Shown here: positions 15,616-23,677 of the stretch, one piece after another
Layout: each line of letters starts with the position of its first letter
Position numbering within the stretch: the first letter of the stretch is position 1
From: DASSWG01 sp035705295
Lineage (GTDB): Bacteria > Bacteroidota > Bacteroidia > Flavobacteriales > Flavobacteriaceae
DNA length: 27,398 bases
Assembly: GCA_035705295.1 (NCBI GenBank)
Contig: DASSWG010000055.1
Span: 1-27,398, forward strand
Direction of reading: 5' to 3'
Notes under the pieces: model-generated
What the model saw: the letters and a program-made list of their open reading frames with translations, nothing else
Told to the model about the DNA's origin: nothing
The model's database searches: none
Position numbers and translations under genes: made by a program

Positions 15616-15641
15616 GCCGCTTTTTTTGAGCGGCTTTTTTT
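15616..15641 (+). terminator. Intrinsic terminator of the cold-shock gene
   Basis: GCCGCT (15616-15621), loop TTTTTTG, AGCGGC (15629-15634), then seven Ts (15635-15641). The stop codon of the convergent gene (15643-16101, minus) lies immediately beyond; on the minus strand the hairpin is followed by only ATTTT, so it could also work weakly for that gene. Confidence 0.85.
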
Positions 15642-15642
15642 G

Positions 15643-16101
15643 TTAACGGCCAAGCGTATCTTTCACCAAAGTTTCTATTGCCATCATTTTTCTTTCATTG
15701 AATTTAACGGAAAACTTCCGGTGCAAAATGCCGTTTCCGATTTCGAACTTCATAATTTTTTTCATAATTTGAAGGGGTTTCCCGTTGTAGCCATATTTGT
15801 TCAAACTGTCGTTTCTCCATCGATTGGCCTGCGGAAAAAGCCACAAAGTATCGTTTTTTACTTCCCATTTCCCTTGAACAATAACCGAACAATTCCGGTA
15901 AACGTACGAGGTGTTTTTGTTCAACATCAAGTCGGTTCCCAAAATCTTGGTGGTTCCGGACAAATAATGGATTATCGGAAGTTTTTCAAAAATCCCCGGA
16001 GCCTCGGAAGAAAAGTAATGACCGCTCAACTGTTTTGTTTCCTGGCCTTGACAGAACAAAAAGGACAAAAACAAGATAAATAATGGGAGTAATTTTTTCA
16101 T
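15643..16101 (-). CDS. Secreted protein of unknown function
   Basis: A 152-residue exported protein. The signal peptide is MKKLL plus a long hydrophobic stretch ending CQGQ (about residue 20). Phe at -1 of Cys17 argues against lipidation. The mature part is beta-rich with a recurring Bacteroidetes pattern: a strand ending in SYVYRNCSVIVQGKW followed by VKNDTLWLF (residues about 63-90), like small lipocalin/META-type proteins. A precise family cannot be named. It converges on the cold-shock gene, with one nucleotide between the shared hairpin/T-run and its stop codon, and is divergent from the zinc-ribbon gene at 16180. It is likely monocistronic. Confidence 0.75.
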   Translation of the reverse strand: MKKLLPLFILFLSFLFCQGQETKQLSGHYFSSEAPGIFEKLPIIHYLSGTTKILGTDLMLNKNTSYVYRNCSVIVQGKWEVKNDTLWLFPQANRWRNDSLNKYGYNGKPLQIMKKIMKFEIGNGILHRKFSVKFNERKMMAIETLVKDTLGR

Positions 16102-16167
16102 TTTCGAATGAATTTTGGCAATTACTCTCTAAATTTAGGAAAAAATAGTCAATTTCCAGAAAATCCG

Positions 16168-16175
16168 TATCTTTA
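16168..16175 (+). promoter_or_regulatory. Possible -7 box very close to the zinc-ribbon gene start
   Basis: TATCTTTA resembles TAnnTTTG and ends 4 nt before the ATG at 16180. If used, the transcript would start at or within the start codon (near leaderless). The call is tentative. Confidence 0.3.
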
Positions 16176-16179
16176 AAAC

Positions 16180-16530
16180 ATGGAGAAAACCTGTTTGGAA
16201 TGTGGCGAAAAAATAATCGGCCGGACCGATAAAAAGTTTTGTGGCGATTATTGCCGCAATGCCCACAACAATAAATTAAACACGGACAGCAAAAAATTGG
16301 TGCGCAACATCAACAACCGTTTGCGGAAAAATTACCGCATTTTGGAAGCGCTGAACCCCGATAAAAAAACCAGCGTTCCTCAATCAAAATTATTGGAAAA
16401 AGGGTTCGATTTCAACTATTTCACCAGCATTTATATTACCAAAGCCGGGAAAACTTATTATTTTGTCTATGATCAGGGTTATCTTCCTTTGGAAAGGGAC
16501 TATTTTGCATTGGTGAAAAAAGACCGGTGA
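16180..16530 (+). CDS. Zinc-ribbon protein, conserved hypothetical
   Basis: A 116-residue cytosolic protein. The N-terminus has Cys5-x2-Cys8 and Cys21-x3-Cys25 (CLEC...KFCGDYC), a four-cysteine zinc-ribbon of the type ending FC-x2-xCR. A basic helical segment follows (about 28-55, KLVRNINNRLRKNYRILEAL in pieces), and then a beta-rich part (75-114, including YYFVYDQGYLPLE). Basic character plus zinc ribbon suggests nucleic-acid or protein binding, but no function is known to me; homologues are common in Bacteroidetes. A 7-bp-period NNNCAGT repeat starts 7 nt after its stop. The M28 peptidase gene follows after 104 nt. Confidence 0.8.
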   Translation: MEKTCLECGEKIIGRTDKKFCGDYCRNAHNNKLNTDSKKLVRNINNRLRKNYRILEALNPDKKTSVPQSKLLEKGFDFNYFTSIYITKAGKTYYFVYDQGYLPLERDYFALVKKDR

Positions 16531-16537
16531 AAAAAGT

Positions 16538-16587
16538 GTTCGGTGTTCAGTGTTCAGTAAGCAGTTAAAAAGTTGGCAGTAATCAGT
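16538..16587 (+). repeat. 7-bp-period NNNCAGT repeat, copy B
   Basis: Units GTTCGGT, GTTCAGT, GTTCAGT, AAGCAGT, then TAAAAAGT (8 bp), TGGCAGT and AATCAGT. It begins 7 nt after the stop of the zinc-ribbon gene, in the same orientation relative to the preceding gene as the other two copies. Confidence 0.85.
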
Positions 16588-16634
16588 AAAACCTTAAATG
16601 TCGATCCCCGATCACCAAACCACTAAATAAAAAA

Positions 16635-18947
16635 ATGAAACGATTCGCAAACATCCTTAGCTTTTTACTGCTCATTGGTTTGGTTTATTTCAGTTTCTAT
16701 GATTTGGGTCCGCAAAACCCGAAAAGTGCCAATGCAAAAAAAACCGTTTTTTCCACGGAAAGGGCTTTTCGGCATGTGGAACAAATCGCCAAAAAACCAC
16801 ATCCCGTAGGAACACGCCGGCACAGTTTGGTGCGGAACTACATTGTTTCCGAACTGCAAAAAATGGATTTGGAAGTGCAGACCCAACAAGGTTATGTGTT
16901 GAACGACCACGGAATTTTGGCAAAACCCGAAAACATTATTGCCAAAATTCCCGGTACCAATCCCAATAAAAAAGCCTTGTTGTTGCTTTCCCATTATGAT
17001 TCTGCGGTGCATTCTTCGTTTGGCGCGAGCGATGCCGCATCGGGCGTGGCGACTATTTTGGAAGGAATTCGCGCTTTTTTGGAACAAGGGAAACCGCACG
17101 AAAACGATATCATCATCCTTTTTTCCGACGCGGAAGAAGTGGGTTTGTTGGGCGCCGAACTTTTTGTAAAAGAACATCCGTGGGCAAAAAACGTTGGCTT
17201 GGTTTTGAATTTTGAAGCGCGTGGCAGCGGTGGGCCCTCGAACATGATCGTGGAAACCAATGGCGGAAACAGTAAATTGATCAATGCGTTTGCTGAAGCG
17301 AATCCACAATTTCCGGTTGCCACCTCCTTGATGTACAGCGTGTACAAAATGCTTCCAAACGATACCGATTCCACTGTTTTTCGGGAAGAAATGGACATTC
17401 CGAGTTTCTTTTTTGCGTTCATTGACGATCATTTCGATTACCATACCGCGCTCGATCTTCCCAAAAACCTCGATAAAAAAAGCCTTGCGCACCAAGGAAG
17501 TTATTTGATGCCCTTGTTGGATTATTTCAGCAACGCCAATTTGAACGAACTTGCTTCCGAAAAAGAGGAAGTATATTTTAATTTTCCGCTGCTCGGTTTG
17601 TTCCATTTTCCGTTTACTTGGATTTTTCCGCTGTTGATCTTGGCCATTGTTGTTTTCGTTTTCTTGGTTTTTGTCGGAATCAAGAAAAAGAAATTGACCC
17701 CAACAAAAATGTTGAAAGGCGGAATTCCTTTTTTTGGAAGTCTTGTTGTTAGCGGGTTGCTCACTTTTTTTGGATGGAAATTAGTGTTGTTGGTATATCC
17801 ACAATACCAAGAAATTTTGCACGGTTTCACCTATAACGGCCATTGGTACATCGCTGCTTTTGTCGCCATTGCTTTGGCGGTCACTTTCGGTTTTTACCAC
17901 AAATTCCATAAGCCTGAAGACACTAAAAACTTGTTGGTGGTTCCTTTGTTTTTTTGGTTGTTGATCAATGTTTTGTTGGCTTTCTTTTTAAAAGGCGCTG
18001 CTTATTTTTTGGTGCCCGTTTTTTTCGGGCTGATTGTTTTTGCGCTACTCATTTGGCAAGAAAAACCCAACCTTTTTTTGATGCTGTTGCTGTGCGTTCC
18101 GGCAATTTTTGTTTTTTCACCGTTGGTCCAAGCTTTTCCGGTCGGTTTGGGCTTGGGAATGTTGGCGGTCAGCAGTGTTTTTATGGTGTTGTTGTTCGGT
18201 TTGTTGTTGCCCATTTTTGGGTTTTACCGGCAAAAAGGGGATTTTGCTTTTTTGTTCCTGATCGTGGGCATTGTGTTTTTCACATTGGCACATTTTAAAT
18301 CCGGTTTTTCCGAAGATCGCCCGAAACCCAACAGCTTGGTTTATGTACTGGAAGCCGAAAACAATCGTGCAAGTTGGAACACTTACGATTATCTTTTGGA
18401 CGATTGGACCAAAGCATTTTTAGGGGAAAATCCACGATCTCGTGCTGTGGAACCAATTTTTGAAAGCAAATACAATTCAGGTTTCACCTACACAAGCGAG
18501 GCCGAAACCAAGCTGGTACCGAAAGCTGAGGTGTTGGTTTCAAAAGATTCTTCGGAACTGGAAACCGTTTCCTACCATTTAAAAATCATGGCAAAACGAC
18601 CAATCGACCGTATCGAATTGTTCGCGGACCAAAAAGTTGATTTCTTAAGTTTTAAAGTGAACGGACTCACCGCCGATTCCCTCCTATTCAATGGCGAAAA
18701 ACGCCATATTTTCAAAGATCGGTTTCAAAACCGGTTGTTGACCTATTATGGAGTAACCAACGACACACTTCGAATAGATTTCACGCTTCCGAAAAACCAA
18801 TTGTCAAAACTTGTAATGTTCGGTTCCAGCAATGATTTGTTGGAAAATGAATTGTTCAGCGTTCCGCCGCGAAGCCCGGAAATGATCCCCAAACCTTTTG
18901 TGCTGAACGATGCGGTGGTGGTGAAACAAAGCATTTCTTTGGAATAA
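16635..18947 (+). CDS. Membrane-bound M28 family metallopeptidase
   Basis: A 770-residue protein. The N-terminal signal-anchor helix is residues 5-22. The extracytoplasmic M28 zinc aminopeptidase domain is about 40-310, with ligands/catalytic residues visible in order: His120 and Asp122 (SHYDSAVH), Asp133 (GASDAASG), Glu167-Glu168 (SDAEEVG), Glu194 (NFEARGSGG) and His270 or His266 (DDHFDYHTALD). About eight further membrane helices follow (320-560), then a soluble C-terminal beta-rich region (575-770). This layout resembles eukaryotic ERMP1/Fxna-like and Bacteroidetes membrane M28 peptidases. Substrates are unknown. It converges with the histidine kinase gene, with only 12 nt between stop codons and no obvious terminator. 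Confidence 0.93.
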   Translation: MKRFANILSFLLLIGLVYFSFYDLGPQNPKSANAKKTVFSTERAFRHVEQIAKKPHPVGTRRHSLVRNYIVSELQKMDLEVQTQQGYVLNDHGILAKPENIIAKIPGTNPNKKALLLLSHYDSAVHSSFGASDAASGVATILEGIRAFLEQGKPHENDIIILFSDAEEVGLLGAELFVKEHPWAKNVGLVLNFEARGSGGPSNMIVETNGGNSKLINAFAEANPQFPVATSLMYSVYKMLPNDTDSTVFREEMDIPSFFFAFIDDHFDYHTALDLPKNLDKKSLAHQGSYLMPLLDYFSNANLNELASEKEEVYFNFPLLGLFHFPFTWIFPLLILAIVVFVFLVFVGIKKKKLTPTKMLKGGIPFFGSLVVSGLLTFFGWKLVLLVYPQYQEILHGFTYNGHWYIAAFVAIALAVTFGFYHKFHKPEDTKNLLVVPLFFWLLINVLLAFFLKGAAYFLVPVFFGLIVFALLIWQEKPNLFLMLLLCVPAIFVFSPLVQAFPVGLGLGMLAVSSVFMVLLFGLLLPIFGFYRQKGDFAFLFLIVGIVFFTLAHFKSGFSEDRPKPNSLVYVLEAENNRASWNTYDYLLDDWTKAFLGENPRSRAVEPIFESKYNSGFTYTSEAETKLVPKAEVLVSKDSSELETVSYHLKIMAKRPIDRIELFADQKVDFLSFKVNGLTADSLLFNGEKRHIFKDRFQNRLLTYYGVTNDTLRIDFTLPKNQLSKLVMFGSSNDLLENELFSVPPRSPEMIPKPFVLNDAVVVKQSISLE

Positions 18948-18959
18948 AGGAAAATTCAT

Positions 18960-20039
18960 TCAGTTTTTGAAATTCAAAAAAAACGTGGATCCGATACCCA
19001 ATTGGCTCGTTACTTCAATGCTGCCGCCCAAATTATCCATGTGGTTTTTCACCAAGAACAAACCAATTCCTTTGCTGTCATTATGATTGGTGAACACTTG
19101 GTTCAATCCGAACAATTTATCTTTGTTTTTCTCCATATCGAAACCAATCCCATTGTCCGAAAACCGGATTTGCAGCCCGTCTTTTTCTTTTTTGGATACA
19201 ATGGTTATGACAGGCGGGGTTCCCGGTTTGGAATATTTTATTGAATTGGTGATGAGGTTCAAAAAAACACTTTGCAGATAAAAATTATTGGCCACAAGCA
19301 TTTCAAATTCCGAAAAATCGATCACAAAACTGGTTTTGGACACTTTGATCAACGAGCTGATTGAACCCGTGGTGGTATCGAATATTTCCTTTAAATTCAC
19401 TTGTTCCAAATTGGATTTTAGCAAAAGGTTGTTCTTGAGGTGGTCCACTTGATCGTTCAACGTATTTTTTAATTCGTGCACCGATTTTTCCAATAATTCA
19501 AGGTACAACAATGTTTCTTTATCTTGAATTTTTGAAGGATCCAACAAGCCAAAAAGGGAAATCATATTGCTTATGGGCGTTCTTAGATCGTGCACGATTG
19601 TGTACGTATATTGTTTAAGACCGGAATTTTTGGAAGTGAGGTCCCTTATCATAAATTGGCGCTCTTCTTCCAATTTTTTTTTGTGTGTAATGTTTTTGGC
19701 AATGGCATAGACCAATTTTTCTGCAGGATGGGCAACAGAGGTCCACGTGAGCCATGCGATTTCCCCTGATTTTGTGACATAGCGGTTTTCAAAATGCAAC
19801 AACGGGACCTCTTCCAGAAGTTGTGCGCGATTTGCCGCGGTTTTTGCCTGATCTTCGGGATGTATGAAATCATGTATGGAACGAGCGAACAATTCCGGCT
19901 GCTCATAACCCATAAGTTTGATGAACGCGGGATTTACTTTTCTAAAATAACCGTCGTACCCCGCGATGCACAAATAATCGTGGGACAAAGAAAAAAAAGG
20001 TTCTAGACCAAGTCTATTTTTAGCGTCGAAGAATTTCAT
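18960..20039 (-). CDS. PAS-domain sensor histidine kinase (orphan)
   Basis: A 359-residue cytosolic-looking kinase with no membrane helix or signal peptide. A PAS/PAC sensory domain (about 12-120) includes GYDGYFRKVNPAF and ENRYVTKSGEIAWLTWTS. The HisKA dimerisation helix carries phospho-acceptor His150 in VHDLRTPIS. The ATPase domain has an N box (NLITNSIKYS, Asn265), G1 box DNGIGF (295-300) and G2 box GIGLFLV (324-330). No response regulator gene is in the window, so its partner lies elsewhere. The M13 peptidase gene upstream is separated by a strong terminator (20180-20211), so the kinase probably has its own promoter in the 140-nt gap; none matched cleanly. The ligand of the PAS domain is unknown. 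Confidence 0.92.
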   Translation of the reverse strand: MKFFDAKNRLGLEPFFSLSHDYLCIAGYDGYFRKVNPAFIKLMGYEQPELFARSIHDFIHPEDQAKTAANRAQLLEEVPLLHFENRYVTKSGEIAWLTWTSVAHPAEKLVYAIAKNITHKKKLEEERQFMIRDLTSKNSGLKQYTYTIVHDLRTPISNMISLFGLLDPSKIQDKETLLYLELLEKSVHELKNTLNDQVDHLKNNLLLKSNLEQVNLKEIFDTTTGSISSLIKVSKTSFVIDFSEFEMLVANNFYLQSVFLNLITNSIKYSKPGTPPVITIVSKKEKDGLQIRFSDNGIGFDMEKNKDKLFGLNQVFTNHNDSKGIGLFLVKNHMDNLGGSIEVTSQLGIGSTFFLNFKN

Positions 20040-20179
20040 CGTGGATCATTGTTTTGCAAAAAAAAAATAGGAGAGCCAAAATGGCTTTGCGCAAGAATCA
20101 TCCTGTAGGGGCAAAACAAAAAATACGACGGATAAAAATAATTACTTTTCCAAGCAAATTCCAGAGATTTGTAGAAATC

Positions 20180-20211
20180 AAAAAGCCTGCGGCATTTACT
20201 GCAGGCTTTTT
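20180..20211 (-). terminator. Intrinsic terminator of the M13 peptidase gene
   Basis: AAAAAGCCTGC (20180-20190) and GCAGGCTTTTT (20201-20211) form an 11-bp stem with a 10-nt loop; on the minus strand the hairpin ends in a T-run. It lies 25 nt beyond the M13 stop codon. Its symmetry could make it work in both directions. Confidence 0.85.
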
Positions 20212-20235
20212 GAAAAAATAAAATGTATTGAGATC

Positions 20236-22311
20236 CTACCAAATCCTAACGCGATCTTCCGGCTCGATGTACATGGAATCTCCTTCCTGAATGTCAAAAG
20301 CTTTGTAAAAAGCATCGACGTGCAACAAAGGTGCATAGCCCCGAACTTGTCCGGGCGAGTGTGGATCGGTTTTGATTTTTGTCTGCAAAGCTTCGTCGCG
20401 AATCAGTCCCCTCCAAACGGTTGCCCACGACATAAAAAATCGTTGCTCTGGCGTGAAACCTTCGATTTTTCCGGGTCGTCCATTTTCTTCATAATAGCGC
20501 ATCAACCCATCGTATGCGGCCAACACACCGCCCAAGTCGCCAATGTTTTCGCCCAAAGTGAACTTTCCGTTAATGTACACGCTGTCCAATACTTCAATGT
20601 TCGAATAGAATTCGGCCAAGGCATCGCCGCGTTTGGTGAAGTTTTCCAAATCTTCTTCGCTCCACCAATTGTTCAAGTTTCCTTCTGCATCAAAACGCGC
20701 ACCGCTATCGTCGAAGGCGTGCGAAATTTCGTGTCCGATCACGGCGCCAATTCCACCATAGTTTACAGCGGCGTCGGCTTCGTAATCGTAGAAAGGAGGT
20801 TGCAAAATCGCTGCTGGAAATACGATTTCGTTATAGAAAGGATTGAAATAAGCGTTCACGGTTTGTGGCGACATTCCCCATTCGGTTTTGTCAACCGGTT
20901 CGCCAATTTCGGAAAGGTCTTCTTCGTAATTCCAGTTGGAAACGGCCACCATATTTTCATAATAGGAATTGTCCGCATCGACTTTCAGGTTGGAATAATC
21001 TTCCCATTTGTCGGGATAACCGATTTTCACGGTGAATTTATCCAACTTTTCAATGGCTTTCGCTTTGGTGGAATCGGACATCCACTCCAAAGCCTCGATA
21101 CGCGTTTGATAGGCCGCGATGATGTTGTCGATCATTTTTTCGGCCTTGACTTTTGCTTCGGGCGGAAATTTTTCATCCACGTACAATTTTCCCAAAGCTT
21201 CGCCAACGGTTCCGTTCACGGTTGCCAAGGCACGTTCGTTCGCCGGGCGTTGTTCTTTTGCACCGCGAAGGGTTTTGCTGTAAAAATCCCAATTGGCTTT
21301 TTCCATTTCGGTGGTCAATTGGCTCGCGGCAGAATTCAATGTGGACCAACGCATCATGGTTTTCCATTTTTCCACATTTCCTTCGGCAAAAATGTCTTGC
21401 AAAGTTTTCATATATTTTGGCTGCATCACGATAACGGTGTCCAGTTCTTTTTCTACGCCCAATCCGGAAATGTATTGGTTCCATTCGACTGCGGGAACGA
21501 TTTGCGAAAGTTCGGCAATGGATTTTGGGTTGTCAAAATTCCGAAAATCACGGCTTTCCACTTTGGTGAAACGTGGTGTGGCCAATTTGGTCTCAAACGC
21601 CAAAATCATTTCCGCGTTTTTTTGAGCGGTTGCTTCATCGGTTCCCAAAAATTGGAGCATGCGGGTGATGTGGGCCACATATTGTTCCCTAACTTTTTTC
21701 GAATTGGCATCGTCTTTTACATAATAGCTGCGATCGGGGAGCCCCAATCGGCCCGTGGCGATATAGGCCGCGTTGATGTCACTGTCGTCGGGATCGGAAA
21801 AAACCGCCAATCCGAAGAAAGGAGAAGAAATTTCCGCGGGATTTTCGGCCAAAACGCGTTGCAGATCTTCTACATTTTGAATGGAATTGATTTTTTCCAG
21901 CGCAGGCTGAATGGGCGCAATTCCAGTTTTGTTGCGCGCCATGGTGTCCAATGCCGATTCAAAAACAAAAATGGCTTTTGCTTGGTCGGTGCTGGCTGCG
22001 TATTTTCCGCTTTCTTGTGCGTTCGCGATAATTTCCAACACATCGGCATCGGTTTTTTTGCGCAAAATTTGGAATCCGCCCCAAGAAGTCCGGTCGGCGG
22101 GGATTTCGGCATCTTTCAACCAGCCGCCGTTCACAAATTGATAAAAATCGTCTTGTGGGCGCACCGTGGTATCGAGATAGGCCATGTTGATTCCCGGAAT
22201 GGTGTCGCCCGTGGCGTTTTCCATTTTTGGATCTTTCTTGTCGTCGATGCAGGAAGTCACCGCCAAAACGGATAGTGCACCCAACAAGGTTTGTTTTACA
22301 TTGATTTTCAT
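20236..22311 (-). CDS. M13 (neprilysin-like) family metallopeptidase, lipoprotein
   Basis: A 691-residue zinc oligopeptidase, exported and lipid-anchored: signal with lipobox VTSC (Cys21). All M13 landmarks are present: substrate-binding NAYFNP (Asn486, Ala487), zinc motif HEISH (His527, Glu528, His531), third zinc ligand Glu588 in GENIGDLGG, and the transition-state His651 and Arg657 in DPHSPGQVRG. The C-terminus RVRIW fits the conserved family ending. Length matches the family (about 650-750). It is expected to cleave peptides up to a few kDa in the periplasm or at the cell surface. A long opposite-strand ORF across the gene is a codon-bias shadow. Two other lipoprotein genes lie 115 nt upstream on the same strand. 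Confidence 0.96.
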   Translation of the reverse strand: MKINVKQTLLGALSVLAVTSCIDDKKDPKMENATGDTIPGINMAYLDTTVRPQDDFYQFVNGGWLKDAEIPADRTSWGGFQILRKKTDADVLEIIANAQESGKYAASTDQAKAIFVFESALDTMARNKTGIAPIQPALEKINSIQNVEDLQRVLAENPAEISSPFFGLAVFSDPDDSDINAAYIATGRLGLPDRSYYVKDDANSKKVREQYVAHITRMLQFLGTDEATAQKNAEMILAFETKLATPRFTKVESRDFRNFDNPKSIAELSQIVPAVEWNQYISGLGVEKELDTVIVMQPKYMKTLQDIFAEGNVEKWKTMMRWSTLNSAASQLTTEMEKANWDFYSKTLRGAKEQRPANERALATVNGTVGEALGKLYVDEKFPPEAKVKAEKMIDNIIAAYQTRIEALEWMSDSTKAKAIEKLDKFTVKIGYPDKWEDYSNLKVDADNSYYENMVAVSNWNYEEDLSEIGEPVDKTEWGMSPQTVNAYFNPFYNEIVFPAAILQPPFYDYEADAAVNYGGIGAVIGHEISHAFDDSGARFDAEGNLNNWWSEEDLENFTKRGDALAEFYSNIEVLDSVYINGKFTLGENIGDLGGVLAAYDGLMRYYEENGRPGKIEGFTPEQRFFMSWATVWRGLIRDEALQTKIKTDPHSPGQVRGYAPLLHVDAFYKAFDIQEGDSMYIEPEDRVRIW

Positions 22312-22385
22312 TTTTCTATTGATTTGGATTTAAAATTTTAATTTTTGTTCGGTTTCTGCTGTTGCAGTTCGAAAAATTTAGTCGC

Positions 22386-22393
22386 TAAAGGTA
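22386..22393 (-). promoter_or_regulatory. Possible -7 box for the M13 peptidase gene
   Basis: On the minus strand this reads TACCTTTA, one base from TAnnTTTG, about 75 nt upstream of the ATG at 22311. No -33 TTTG was found at 19-21 bp. Confidence 0.3.
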
Positions 22394-22426
22394 CGGTTTT
22401 GTGGTGAATGTATATTTTTTGACGGG

Positions 22427-22960
22427 TTATTTTTTGCCAATGGGAATTTTCTTGAGGTAATTTTTATCAAAATCACTTTTCATTCGAACTGTTTCTTCAA
22501 TGCGGTCGTTTGGAACGGTGACGGACAAAACGTAATGTTTTATTTTCCATTTTCCATCTTGTTTTACCAAAACCCCCGATCCGCGGCAAAGGCCCATCCA
22601 GGTTTTCAAAAGTTCGTCGAACCAAGCAATTTGCCCATTTTTGGAAAGAAATATGTTTCGTTCCACAGCGGTGAAATCCCAGGCTTTTCCTTTCTCAAAA
22701 TAGGGTTTTGCGAATCCTTTGAATTCCGCGATGTCCCAGTTTTCTGTGGCATCGGTTCCGATATAGATCGCATCTTCCGTCAAAGTGGAAAAATAAGCTT
22801 CAAAATCCGCTTTGGCAGCGGAACGGTGCCAATTGTTCAAGGTTTTGTCAATTTCTTGTTGAGCGGTTTCGGAAGAATTTTCAACGGAAGAAGCGGTTTT
22901 GTTTTCCGCGCATGAAACAACGGAAAAAGCGATAAAAAGCAAAGCGATAATTTTTTTCAT
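22427..22960 (-). CDS. SnoaL-like / NTF2-fold lipoprotein
   Basis: A 177-residue exported protein with lipobox VVSC (Cys17). Residues about 36-155 form an NTF2-like (SnoaL/DUF4440-type) domain: an initial helix (QEIDKTLNNWHRSAAKADFEA, in pieces), YFSTLTEDAIYIGTD, FAKPYFEKGKAW, AWFDELLKTW, then CRGSGVLVKQDGKWKI and HYVLSVTVPND. The fold is a cone-shaped pocket used by many unrelated enzymes and binders; activity unknown. The frame is open to a TTG at 22966, but the ATG at 22960 gives the proper signal peptide start. Its ATG lies 2 nt after the stop of the upstream helical lipoprotein gene, indicating translational coupling. M13 peptidase follows 115 nt downstream. Confidence 0.88.
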   Translation of the reverse strand: MKKIIALLFIAFSVVSCAENKTASSVENSSETAQQEIDKTLNNWHRSAAKADFEAYFSTLTEDAIYIGTDATENWDIAEFKGFAKPYFEKGKAWDFTAVERNIFLSKNGQIAWFDELLKTWMGLCRGSGVLVKQDGKWKIKHYVLSVTVPNDRIEETVRMKSDFDKNYLKKIPIGKK

Positions 22961-22962
22961 AT

Positions 22963-23577
22963 TCAATTGGATGTTGATGGCAGAAAAAGGGTGTCTTTTG
23001 ATTTTTGCATTTCGAGGGAATCGGCTTTTTGATCGAGTTCCAGTTCAAATTCCGCTATTCCTTTTCGGAAAACTTCGTTGAGCTGGATTTTTAAATGTGC
23101 AAACGCGGCCGGGATTTTTTTGGCGGTTTTTTCAATTTCTTTGGCAGTTGTGTTCGGGTCGGAAGTTTTTTGCAACAATACTTTCGAAAGTGTGACCAAC
23201 ACATTGAGCCTTGCCAGCACGGGTTTCACCTGAAAAACCGACGGAACGGTTTTTTGTAGTTCCGTCATTATTTGATTGGTGGTCCGCGCATTGTTCACGG
23301 CTTCTTGCACCGTGAAATTTTCAAACTTTGTTATTTCCGCTTGGGCGGTGATGAACGCCAACCATTTGGAAGTGGCTGTTTTTGCGTCGGGCAACAGAAC
23401 GATGTTTCTTTTTGGGGGAAATACGATTTCTTTGGAAAAAGAAAGTGCTTTTTTTTCTTGGAATTCTTTTTTTGCAGCTGCGTGGTTTTCTTCTTGACAA
23501 GCAAAAAGGAACAAGCAGGATGCTGAAAAAACCAACCCGCGAAAAAGGAAAAATTTTATTGAATTCAACAAAGGCAT
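22963..23577 (-). CDS. Helical lipoprotein of unknown function
   Basis: A 204-residue protein. The N-terminus carries a hydrophobic signal with a lipobox-like LFAC (Cys27) followed by charged sequence. The mature part is almost entirely helical with Ala/Lys/Glu-rich heptad-like stretches (about 72-112 and 118-190). No family recognised. The frame stays open upstream to 23838, but that extension overlaps the divergent threonine dehydrogenase gene and lacks signal peptide character; the ATG at 23577 gives MPLLNSIKFFLFRG and the export signal. It is co-transcribed with the SnoaL-like gene (2-nt gap). A degenerate TACCTTTC box lies on the minus strand at 23599-23606. Confidence 0.75.
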   Translation of the reverse strand: MPLLNSIKFFLFRGLVFSASCLFLFACQEENHAAAKKEFQEKKALSFSKEIVFPPKRNIVLLPDAKTATSKWLAFITAQAEITKFENFTVQEAVNNARTTNQIMTELQKTVPSVFQVKPVLARLNVLVTLSKVLLQKTSDPNTTAKEIEKTAKKIPAAFAHLKIQLNEVFRKGIAEFELELDQKADSLEMQKSKDTLFLPSTSN

Positions 23578-23653
23578 CACATATTTGAAAATAGAGCGGA
23601 AAGGTACAAAAAGTTGGCAATCCAATTCTTCCTTAAGTTCATTGAGAATTAAA

Positions 23654-23661
23654 TATCTTTG
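23654..23661 (+). promoter_or_regulatory. -7 box of the threonine dehydrogenase promoter
   Basis: TATCTTTG matches TAnnTTTG exactly and lies 16 nt before the ATG at 23678. No -33 TTTG was found at the standard distance. Confidence 0.55.
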
Positions 23662-23677
23662 CACACAAACTGAAATT

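Noticed and set aside
15640..16083. Plus-strand frame opposite the secreted protein gene
   Set aside because: The minus-strand reading has a signal peptide and a coherent beta-rich pattern; the plus-strand reading begins in the terminator T-run.
16665..17606. 313-codon minus-strand frame inside the M28 peptidase
   Set aside because: Antisense to the conserved zinc-ligand region; no domain of its own.
20320..22275. 651-codon open frame on the plus strand across the M13 peptidase gene
   Set aside because: It mirrors a gene with every M13 catalytic motif; the translation is Phe/His/Gly-rich with no recognisable domain, as expected of an antisense shadow from codon bias.
23585..23677. Upstream extension of the threonine dehydrogenase frame
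   Set aside because: It crosses the TATCTTTG promoter box and adds 31 residues before a Rossmann fold that normally starts at MPKILIIG.
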